Shown here one piece after another: positions 1-11,200 of a DNA stretch of 64,000 bases. The notes beneath the pieces were generated by a model. It searched no databases. It was not told the DNA's origin and saw only the letters and a program-made list of their open reading frames with translations. The position numbers and the translations under genes are program-made. The number at the start of each line of letters is the position of its first letter. Positions within the stretch are counted from its first letter, which is position 1. This stretch comes from Ectocarpus siliculosus (Eukaryota > Sar > Phaeophyceae > Ectocarpales > Ectocarpaceae), in contig FN649757.1 of assembly GCA_000310025.1 (NCBI GenBank), positions 714,542-778,541 of the forward strand, in the 5' to 3' direction.

Positions 1-100
1 TCGTAATTTTTTACCACCAGAGTGCCCTTGCGGCTTCAGCAGCAGCAAGGCCAACTCTGCCGCGCGAAAAATCCACCAGGTGCACGCATTCCGTGCTTAC

Positions 101-3100
101 CCTAAACAAGAGTTTGCCAAGGCGCTGCCGTAGACGTATCCGATGCCGGCCCCCACGGGCTGTGCGGTGTAGAAGAGGGCGAGCCACAGTCCCCGTTCCC
201 CAGGGGGGGCCGTGTCCGTGATAAGCGGCGGAACTACGGTGACGAAGCTCGCCTCGCCCACGCCCGACAGCAGCCTGCCATGTGGTAAGGTGAGGCGTAA
301 CAAGGAAATAATTGGGAAGGTAGAGGTGCAGCAGTGTGAGGTAAGACAGCAAGAGTTGGGAAGATAGAGGGGGAAAAGCGTAACGTAGGGCGTAGAAAAT
401 AAGAGTTGGGAAGATTGAGGGGCAGCAGCGAAACGTAAGGCGTAGCAAGCGTTGGGAAGATGGAGGGACAGTAGCGGGAGATCGGTGAGGGGAAGATCGC
501 GTGGAGAACGTGTGGCTTGTGGCAGCAAGCCATCCTGTGAGCGTAGTTCTTTCCCCACTAGATCGAAAAAGAACGACCGACTTCGGTTAGAGAGTCTTAA
601 GACTTTCGCAGAGCACCAAATAATGCATCGGATTGGCGGGATTTCAATGCAGGCAAGGCCCTCCGACCGTTTATCGGGTTTCCTCAATAGCGCCCGGCGC
701 TACCTGTGGTGAAAAACTTTGCAATAAAAGAGCAAAAACGTTCTTTATATATAGCCCAATCGGAGTAATAGACGAAGTATACATGGTCACAGGCAAAATC
801 CAACAAAAGGTGCTTACTCCGCAGTGTTTTCACTACGCATGGGTGGGCTCATCCGCAAAAAGGCGCCAGCGAACGCACCTAGTGTGTCGTGTTGTGTTTT
901 TTTCGTCCTATCTATTATGGCGACAGCTCCCCTATTTTTCGTGGTGAGACGTGTACTACTACTTGAGTGTATGTAGAGTACTACACTCTTCAGCGTATTT
1001 TTCCGTACAACTACAGCCATCCAGGGTCACACAGGATGGGGTTAACACGTAAACAGCGGGGCTTTCTTCCTCATAGACCCAGAAAAACAAAAAACAAACT
1101 GGTCAAAAGCGTGTGCACTGCCTACCTAGCCATAAGGAGGACCGCGTAGCTCCCCAAGGGCTTCGCCACGCCGGCGAACACCGCTGCCCCGCACCACATC
1201 CCTAGGCCGGCGGCCATGAGGCTGAACGGGCTCCGTCGCCTCGCGAGACTCGGGAAGACGAAGCACGCCGCGCTGAAACCTGCACCACAATCGTCGTCAA
1301 GTCGTCGTCAAGAAAAGGGGGGACAAGGGTTAGGGTTAGGGTTAGGGTTAGGGTTAGGGTTAGGGTTAGGGTTAGGGTTAGGGTTGGTTAGGGTTAGGGT
1401 TGGTTAGGGTTAGGGTTAGGGTTGGTTGGGGTTAGGGTTAGGGTTGGTTAGGGTTAGGGTTAGGGTTAGGGCTAGGGTTGTTTTGCTGCGGAAAGCTAGG
1501 TGCGCTAAATGGTTGGACCTGTCATGCGACGATTGGAATCGAAGACTTCAAGAACAAAAAAACATTGGTGTGGTACGCAACGGGCGAGAAAAAGGTAAAA
1601 GTGTAAAAGAGCGTAGCAAGGCGTGATTCTTTCTCTGTCTGCGTCGGAGCCGACGGCGTAGCAACCGACATGGGCGACATGGCCGTGCCAAGCACCAACA
1701 TCGCTACTAACGTCAGCTCTGTGACGAGTGTTTCTGCATCGCTCACTCCGCCAGAATTACCACGGAGACGACGACAAGGGGTAAAATTGGCACAGTTTAG
1801 TACTGCAGTCGGTGTTAGTACGTATGTTAGGCGCGATACCAAAGAGCGGTGCTTGGCCCTTTGACGAGAAAATAAAGTTCTAGGAAACTTCCCGTAAGTA
1901 ACAGCAGTTTAAAACCCGAGGATCCATGACGGCGGGAAAATTATTGTATATCCCGACGGATAAAGCGCTTCCTTTCGAAGCTACTGGGTGCCGGTTCGAC
2001 TGTGTAGCGCGTTAACGTCCTAGGTTGCTGCTGTACCGTATAGACTATGTCACGGCGCAAGAGCGGTGAGGTCTAGGTTGTAGGGCTATTGCTGCAGGGC
2101 TACGTTGCTGTGCACCGTTAGCGCTAGGTTGCTGTACGGTGAAAGGCTAGAGTGGCACTACTGGAGGTGTGCACAACAGAACCAGAACAATAACGAGATT
2201 GTTCCGGGAACCTCACTCATCGACGAATGGGCAAGCACTACTGACACCAAAGAGGCCGTGATTGGTTTTTGACAGAACAACGTCTAAGCACAGAGGTACA
2301 GCGGTACCACCTATAATAACAGGTCTTCCAAAAACGATGTTGAATATTTTCTCTGCCATGCTTGTCCTGGCGTGCCGCACCTAAGATGAAACCGCTCTGC
2401 AGGATCCCGAGAAACACGTCTGGCCGATCGGTGTGTAAGGTTTTCTGGATGAACCCGTTGAACTCCTCGCTGCCTCCGGGAATAACCTGTCAAAGTCACA
2501 GTCGCCATCATGTCGACACGCAGACACACAATTCGTTCGACACTCTGAAGAAGAAGATGAAAAAAAAACATCCTGCAAAACCAATAACATGACACGGCAC
2601 ATGTGGCGCGGTTAATGGTGTGTACATGCACGGGGCGTAGATACCCCCAATCGGAACCTTGACGCCGAAAAATCAGTTACCTGCAGTACCTCAGGCTGCG
2701 TGCAATGGTGCATGCTTATGTGGTGGGGGTTAGACTACGGTTTTGTCTGAAGATCTAAGCTGTAGTTACGCGTACATAGCCCCAAACATATCACGCACGG
2801 GGTTGACCAAAATTGAACCGTTCATCGTGCAACTCAATACTGTATCTCAATATCAATATATTACTTCAGGGGATCGATTTTGGCGCGGGCCCTAATCCTA
2901 CAATGTACTTACCATCTGTTGATGCAGATAAACCGAATATATAGATAACATGTCTGACACTACGCATCCGAGAAAGCGCGGGGGAAGTTCAGAACGCAAC
3001 CTGCTCTATCTCTGGAACAATGCCAGCCGAGCGATGAGACTTGTGTATCCGTAATATGTTGCGGTCCGATGACAAGCGTACAGTATCGTGTGGAAGAACA

Positions 3101-3536
3101 TATCGAACTATACCTCCTTGTTAACTACACAAGCAGACTTTTGAAGCGCATGTTGTACTGTAGTAACACATGAGGATTTGGTCCACATAACGAGAGCTCT
3201 CGACACAAGAAGCGCCCGTTATTAGAGTGTGGAGGTCAGGCTACAGAAGCCAAAGCCACCGCAGTCGCTCACCCCGCGATCGAGGTAGTTGACCAGGTTC
3301 ACCACTGCCAAAAGCGTGAACAGTCTTCTCCCTCGCAGAGAATCCCTCGCCTCCTGGACCCACCCTGCGCACTGCTCCATCTTCCTGCCTACAGCGGTTG
3401 TAGCTCTCTCCGTATCGCTGCTGCTAACGGCGGTGGAGGAAGGAGTCATCCCGCACTTGAAGTCAAATGACTCTTCGTGGAACTCGCTCTCCGGTACTGG
3501 TGTAGTTCGTGAATCGAGGCCATCACCACACCGCAT
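101..3536 (-). CDS. Spinster-like MFS transporter (left-truncated)
   Basis: Major facilitator of the Spinster family (sphingolipid/lysolipid exporters), an integral membrane protein. Exons on the minus strand: 3273-3536, 2381-2486, about 1577-1628, 1126-1248 and 101-274; the rest lies beyond the left edge. Exon 1 (88 codons from ATG at 3536) has a polar N-terminus, then TM1 ending LLAVVNLVNYLDRG. Exon 2 begins VIPGGSEEFNGFIQKT and ends LQSGFIL, the loop and start of TM2 of Spinsters. Exon 3 gives TFFSPVA, exon 4 LARRRSPFSLMAAGLGMW and KPLGSY, and exon 5 LLSGVGEASFVTVVPPLI followed by ALFYTAQPVGAGIGYVYG, the family signature GVGEAS...FY.AIPVGSGLGY. All five exons join in phase, and exon 4 to 5 rebuilds Arg across the junction. 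Exon 3's acceptor (near 1629) is the least certain. Family membership is firm; the substrate is not inferable. It is transcribed away from the RPC3 gene. Confidence 0.85.
1327..1479. repeat. Interstitial telomeric (TTAGGG)n array
   Basis: About ten perfect TTAGGG units run from 1327, followed by degenerate units in which TTAGGG alternates with TTGG insertions, ending near 1479. The array lies in an intron of the Spinster-like gene, between the exons at 1577-1628 and 1126-1248. Confidence 0.95.
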
Positions 3537-4981
3537 GGAAACGGGGTAGGAGCAACTGCTGTGCTGCCGAGGAGGGCCAAGGCTTGCACTTTCCCAGCCT
3601 CTTGGGAAATGATGCTTCGCCCGCACCCAGCTAACCGCCTAATGGATGAGTATCAGACAGAGCCGGTGTTGTGCGGCGGAATTAAAATCTTGGCCGCTTT
3701 GGCTTCTGGTCGCCTGCTGTCTGCGATACCCTGCCTAGAGTCCGGAGGCGTTTCTTCAAGGAATGAATGCTAAAATCCAGCCCAGTAGAGGAGGGATGAA
3801 CACCGGATCTATCCCTAGCGGTGTGCAGCCTCAGTGGGCAGCTTGAAGACAGCCTGCAGCGATGCGGTGATGCTCGTCGAAGCCCCCGCACGATGGGACG
3901 ACGGGGGTAGTGAATTATTTGTCTGCGTGGCCGCTTGCCGCCCCCCCGCCCGCCGCCCATGCTGTCTGGTCGTCGCTAGCAGTAGAAATCTATCTCCCTG
4001 TAGTCTAGCCTTGCAGCGTCTCACTCGCGTCTGCTCGGCGCACCTCGCGAAAGAGAGTGAGGTGAGTCGTGGTGCTGAGGACGAAGTTTGAACGGTGGGC
4101 ATACCGCAGTAAACCGTTGCGTGGACTGCCTTAGACAGCGGCTGCCGCAAGTTTTGAGAGATGCCAATTTTTGTTGTGTATGTATGCAGTGGGTGCATGT
4201 TGCTGCGGCGAGCTCCTGTAGCAGCGTGTAGGACAGGCTCAGCTCTGAGGAGATATAGAGGGAACTTTGCCTTCTTGCATCGACTCTGCACGCCTTTTGT
4301 CGCATTGCACTCCTGGTGCTACGCATTCGTGCCCGCTAGTATTAGTACCCGCGGCCGGTGTCCCCCCCAAAAGGGTTATTACGCCGCATTTCACTCATCT
4401 TCACCTTCTTGCCCTGCTCTGCTGGCTGTTTAGCAGCGGTTGTGCGGCGGTGGTGCTATGTGCTATGGCCGTCAAGCGTGACGTACCGTAGACTTCCAGC
4501 GGCTAGTGTGGATGAAACTTGCACTTTGACATCCGCGGTGGGATCATGTCCGAAATAAACCTGGTCGATGCATGTTACCTGCCTACAAGCAGTGTATATT
4601 TGTGTCACAGCAGCAGTCTTGGACCAAGAAGATCGCCGCGATTGGCTGGGTGAGACGGAGGGATCGTGTGTGGCTGCAGTAATCGTGAGGCTCCACGCTC
4701 TAGACTCCAGACCACTTGGCGGTCCGTCGGTAGCAGGCAGTTCCCTGCCACTGCCCTGACAAATTACCGTTGGCTGCTGTTACTTTCTAGATGCACACCG
4801 CAGGACATTGCTCCTTGCCTCTCCGCATGGACATATTCCGTGGTGTACTGCATACGACGAAGCACGTTATTTTGCTGTGTGCCATAGCAGCTGCTGTGTA
4901 GATGCAAACCTACGTGCGTTGATGGTTGTTGGCGACCCCCCCCCCCAGCGGCGCCGAGGCAGGAGCCACCATCCCGTCGCC
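3537..4981. other. Divergent intergenic region
   Basis: This 1.4-kb stretch separates the Spinster-like gene (minus) from the RPC3 gene (plus) and should hold both promoters and 5' UTRs. I see no convincing coding exon, RNA gene or clear TATA element. The many short open frames on both strands lack recognisable sequence. Confidence 0.5.
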
Positions 4982-5250
4982 ATGGCCTTTCTTTTGGAGA
5001 GCCAGATGCCGCTCGTTGCGCTCGAGAGCTCGAGGCGGAAGCTGGTGCTGAGCGTCATCGAGGAGTACCACGGGCCCATCGTTTCGGTGAGTTATTGTAA
5101 AGGTTAAGGGTTTCCAAGTTTGAAGACTAAAATGTAAGTGTTCCGATTCGAAGGCCTTGCCAACACGTTCAGATTGCTGTTGTAGTTGTTGTTGTTGTTC
5201 TTGCTGTTGTTGTTTGTGTTTCGAGTGAACGGCATTGCCAACGCATCCAC

Positions 5251-5281
<31 letters not shown>

Positions 5282-8200
5282 ACTGCTGCAGCTGTTGTTG
5301 TTGTTGTTGTTGGTTGCTGTTGTTGAGTTCACTCGAAACGATTGATTGCTGTTTTCGAGCCTCTATCCAACATCGCGTTTGCACCAACACTCTAGCGACG
5401 ACAGGCGTGTGGACGTCGTGAGTCGTGCACAAGTGCACAACCCAGCCTGTCCTCTGGCGTGGTCGTTAGTTATCTTCGTCGAATGTACGAACTTGCTTGT
5501 GTCAGTCAGCATGCCGCAACTCCAACCATTCCATGCGAGCAATTCAAGCGATCTCTCCTCTGTTGTAGTCTGTTATATGTCCGTGCGCTATGGATGGTAT
5601 TTTAGACCTGTGACGGTGCTGCATCGCAAAGAGCAAGTCTTGGTACCAACAGCCAACAGCAGCGTTGGCTCTACGTCAGGCACCAGCACACGTCGGAGGG
5701 CTTGCACGAAAATTTGAGCTCAAGCCACGAACGACGAACAGATTTTGCCCGCAGCTCCAGCTCTGTAGATTTCCAGTGAAACTGTTTGAATTTGAAATTC
5801 CGTCCATTTCGTCGGAGGCGCTTTTTCCGTGCGATTGTATACGTAGTCACATGCGTATGTACCATTCCGCTCTTCACATCGAGCCCATGGCGTACGTAGA
5901 ATATCACTCCAACGCTGCTGTTGCTGCTGCTGCTGCTGATTCATTTGCTGCTGCAGACGGTGGCGGAGGTACTGATGCGAGCCGACCGCACGACGTTGGC
6001 GGAGCTGACTCGACTGGTGCTGAGAGACCAAGGGATCATGGGGGTCTCCAGGGCGGGAAAGACGATAACTAAAGTCACTGCCGCCAATGTGAGAAGCAGG
6101 CAGGCCGACCGTGCAGCAGTATACGCACCCTGCCTGTACCGTTTACCGTTTAGTTATACGCAAGAAACCCCCCCCCCTCCCCCCCCCGGCGATAGATAAA
6201 AGGAGAGGCTGAAGCGGCTATGACTGCTTGGCGTGGTGGTGGTGGTGATGCCCAACTCGTCTGTAGTCAACCGACCGCGTTTCAGGTGTTTATTTTGTTC
6301 AACGGGATGGCAGATGACACACACGTGACCGCACGCGCACGCACGCTTCTGTGCTCGAGTCTGAAGCCAACGTTCGGCTGTTCTTGTGGGCAGGTGAAGG
6401 AGTCGCTGCTGATCATGACGCAGCACAACATGGTGGCCGCCGCCATGCCGACTGAGAAGGAGATGAGAAAGGCCAGAGCCAGCAGCTCTGGCCGCTCCGG
6501 CAACATCCGCTTGCACTACACGGTGAGAATCAAACAAACAGACAAAAACAGACCAGTTGGTCGTGTCTGCGGCTGTTGCTGCTGCTGCACGTATGCTGCT
6601 GCTGCTTCTGCTGCTGCTTCCATGGCTGCACATAAGCTGCTGCTTCGAATCTGCTGCTGTTTCTGCTACACGTGCAGCTTTGCAACAAGGGGGAGTCGGT
6701 CGTATCAATGTGTGTCAAGTCCATCGTACCTCGGGTGTTCGGGTTGCAATACACTGTTGCTAGTTGTGGTGCATTGCGTTGGGCTTGTCAGTCCCCACCA
6801 CTTACATTGTAGGGTTGGCCCTAGGAAAGATCCCCAGTTCCCGACGCCCATCCAGTGCTGGAATAAGCCGGCTTTTATAACCGCCTCCTGCGAGTGCTCT
6901 TGGCGAGTCTTACCCTTTTCCATCCATTATTCAACGCTCTTTGTCTCGGACAATATTGAGGGTGGCTGCGAAGAGATGTGCCGTCTTTCGAAACATTTCA
7001 GCAGAAAGTTTACTGTATTTCCCTCTCGTCGGTTCACGGGATGGAAAGTCTTTGAAAAAATGGATAAGGGTGTGTGATATATTGTGTGCGTATTCCACAA
7101 GACGTCGCGTATCTCAGGGGCGTGGTAAATGATGCTCCAAGGCACACGACAATTACCCTCGTAGTGTGTAGTGTCTATCTCCCCCCCCCCTCCTTGCTGT
7201 GCTAAAAGGCACCGGCGTTCAGTTGGTAGGGTCATCCGCATACCGATTGCCGTTGCTGCGTTCGTCGATATTTACCGCTGATACTGCTGCATGACCGCTG
7301 TCGCAACCGCCGCTGCCGTGCTTCCTCTTCTTCCGTCTGCACCATACCAGCTACTTCCGTTGGAGGTGCTCGTGAGGACGAGGGGACCACAGTTTCACTC
7401 ACACGCAGCCAGGACGTTTTCGAAGGTCGCCGGTTTAGTGGTGGACTGTTTCTTGAGACACGGGAGGAGAACCCTGCCTGATGTAAGTGACCCACGGCCG
7501 GATGTACATAGTACGCCTATTTCTAACGTTCTCTGTTGCATGCGCCGGTCCTGGCAATGTATTTGGGAGGTTGTGTCGGTAGCAGGAGTTTTGTTTGTTG
7601 GGGCGGATGGAGCATGTTGTGGTTGATTTGTCCTGTCTGGGTATTATACGCTGCATTCTATGCACCACTGCTGTACATGGGGAAGGTGAGGGACAAAATA
7701 CCGACAATTCGTTTGTTTCCTGCGTGACACCTGCAGGTGCATCAAACATGTTCCGAAGGCGTACATCATGTAGACTGTTTCCCGGAATACATGGGGACGA
7801 TAGCGCACATACGACACCGGCTGCTGTAGAGGCACCGAGGACAGCTAAGAAGTTGACCACGCTCATGTATCATGAATGGATGTATCTGTGTGTGCTACAG
7901 CACGTGACGCGGCCAGGTCTATCCGTGCGTGTCGCCGAGGGATGAAATGAGATGATGAATCATCGTGCCTGTGTGTTTCGTGTGTTTGTTGCAACATGAC
8001 AACACGCAAACGATTCACACCCCCATGGTCCGAATACTTTCAGTACTGCTGTAGCATGGCAGGCAGGTGACTGAAAACGTATCACAAGACGACTATAATA
8101 CCAACTATCAACACTACACAGGTGAAGGAGGAGCTTCTGAGAAGAGAAGGCGAAGCGGCCAGGGCGCGAAAGGCTCTTGCCAACCCGGAGGATGAAGACG

Positions 8201-11200
8201 AGGATGACGAGGACGATCATGTCCAGGGTAAGATATGTTGTGTTGATAAATATACATCATTGCTCCAGATGTAAGAAATGTTTGTAGATAGGCATCATAT
8301 TGCTGCTGCAGCGGCCTACCGCCGTAGTGTGCCGAAGGTCGTGCGTTTGTTGGTGAGCGGGTTGCGTCCTTGAGCGTGGACGGGTCGAAGTTTGTTTGTC
8401 TACAAGTGGTCTGTTGCTGTAGCCAACTGTGGTTCCGCAAGGTGTGTGGTGCTTGAGGGGCTTTTGAGTGTTTATGAGTACTGCTACTTGTTTTTTCCAT
8501 GTGTTGATGGATTCCTTGTTTTTTCCATGTGTTGGTGTATTCAATTTGTTTGTGTTGTCGACTGACAACCGTTGTCCCGTGTTCAAAGCAGTCACAGTAC
8601 TAGAGTTAACTTTTTCATGTTTTGGGCAACGATGCTGATCGGGGTACGCATGTTTAAAGGCAACCGTTGTTTGGGGATAGCGGTCGAGTGGCTAGATATC
8701 CACCTCGATCAAGGAACAATCTGAACAACATCTTCTTGAGCATGAGGAAGTTTTACTTCTAGAACACTCTTTTGGTGCCAGACTCCTAATATCGCTTTAG
8801 CCCGCGGCCGTGTCCTGTCTGTCCGCTCTCGTGCCATGTCCGTGTTTGTGGTACATGTATGATGATATGCTGAAAAGTCTGCTGTCTTGTCGCGAAATTA
8901 CATGTGACAGAGTGCTTCTGTGCTGTACCGTGTTGTGTGGCTAGAAATATAAATATACACCCAGATACTTTTTATCTCGTTTTCTCTGTCGTGTGATTTT
9001 GTGGATCCTACCTAAGATGTTTGGTTCCTCTGTTGGCCGGTGTGTGTGATCTATCACGTGTGCACATGTGTGCGTCCGCATGTGTCCGTGTGTGCATGTC
9101 AGAGGTGACGCCTGAGAGCATCCAGAAGAGCTTTGAGGAGCTGGTAATGAAGAAATACATCGACAAGGTGCCCAAGCTCGACCTCGTCACGCCTACCGTC
9201 GAGCCGGAGAAGGCAAAGTAAGTTACCATGCCACACAAGACACAAGACACCGACTCTGTTGTTGTCGTTGTTGGTGGCGGTGGTGGTGTCGTTGTTGTTG
9301 TTATTGTTATGAACGTACAACATCGAAATCTTAATCTTCCTATTGCGCCCCGGCAAACTGCCCGTCTAGGCTGCTAACCCTCTTGGTAGAATTCGTAAAT
9401 CTCGTAGATCTTGTAGATGCAAGAAGTTAACCCTCTAAGTAGCAATCATAAATCTCGTAGATCCCGTAGAAGCAAGAAGCTAACCCTTCTCGTAGACATA
9501 CTGAATCTCGTAGATCCCGTAGATGCAGGAACAATGGTACCAAACATGAACAGCTTGGCGGCGTGCGGAGTGCGTTGGTGTTCGCATATGTACACTTTTC
9601 CGACGTACGTACGAGGCCTTAAAACGATTTGATTCGAGTAATTTCGGACTTGACGAGTTGATGGCCGTGCTATCGTACGCCTGAACGTTTCCCTCGCCAA
9701 CCTTCCCCTCACACCCACCGAAGGAAACACCAATACGTAAATGTAGCCATACGCAGTACACACAGAAACTTACATGCATAGCCTCGTCTGCATCCAAACT
9801 TACAGAAATACGCACGTGCAGCTTGTGCGGTGAATCCACCGCTGTCGGTACTGCTGTCCTGAAGGAATTGTCATTTGCAGCCTCTTCGTGAGACCGTTGT
9901 CATAGAGGCGCGCTGTGCGATACAAGTGTATACTGTAGCATGTGTAAGTTCGTGCCGTATTTGCTTTTGTTGGCATCTCTAGAAAGTCGTCCATGACGTT
10001 CGGAGCACCAGCCGGCTGTGTGATTCACCGTCGCCGTGTAGACAGCATATTTGAGGCCATTCCGTGCTTGCTTTTGTTTTCATCTCTAGAAAGCCGTCGA
10101 TGACCTTCGGAGCACCAGCCGGCAGCGGTGGCGGCGGCAGCGGCAATGGCAGCAAGAGCAAGTCGGCGTCGGCAGCCAATGGGCAGAACGGAAGGAACAA
10201 GGAGCTGGCTGAGCGGCAGCAGAAGGGGGCTGCGCAGACGTCGGCAAGGAAGCGCAGGATGCTCGGGGTATGTGTGTTGTGTATTACATTACACCGAAGG
10301 ATGTGACAAAATGTCCTGTCGTCTTACAGTTGGGGCTATGTGATGGTAGGGTAAAGAGTGCCCAACGTTACACCCAGCAATACCCCCCCAACGGCACCAC
10401 TCTCTTTGTTGACAACACCAGGGGGCGTGACACTGCGTAGAGTACCGTAAGGGGCTGAGGGAGAGATGGCACTCGCTCCTAGGCCGACTTTCAAAGCTCG
10501 ATTGCTCCACAACCAAGATTGTGCTAACACCAGTAGTCCAATGGTGTTTCTGGAAACATCTCGTGGAGGGTTTTCCGTAGACGTATCAGGTGATTTCCGC
10601 ACCCACTTGGTTGTGGAGCAGTCGAGCTTTGAAAGTCGGTGTAGAGGGGTGCCACCTCTCCGCCTCTCACGGTATACCACGGTACGGTATACGGTACGGT
10701 ACAGACAATCTTGGTTGTGGAGCAATCGAGCTTTGAAAGTCGGTCTGGGGGGGGTGTCATCTCTCCCTCCGCCTCTTGTGGTAGGAGAGGCAACCGCAAG
10801 TGTGTTCGACAACAACACCAACGCCGCCGAAACGAAAGGCTGAAGGCTCGAGAGGGTAGCGTGCGGTGCTGAAACTCGGTGTGGCCTCACCGCACGCAAG
10901 ACGAACGGTCTTGAAGATCTCGGAACAGTTCTGGAGCGTCAATGAAAAAAAAAAGGCCAGCGCACTGACAGGAACTTTTTTTTTGTGTCGATGACGTTGG
11001 TGTTTTTTTGAAAATCAAGACATGTTGTGAGATCTTGCCAGGCGTCCATGTCCCATGCGATCGGCAGCACTTTGATTTCAGCACCTCCAATCGTTATCAC
11101 CCTAGCAGGGAGGGTGTCGAAAGTGAAGAGGGAAAGCAATGTGCGTACGCGAACCTCCGAGCCTTGAGCCTTTCGGCAGCATTGGTGATTTCGCCGAGCA

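Noticed and set aside
97-687. 196-codon minus-strand open frame
   Set aside because: Only its C-terminal part (101-274) is a real exon of the Spinster-like gene; the rest is intron read-through with low-complexity sequence.
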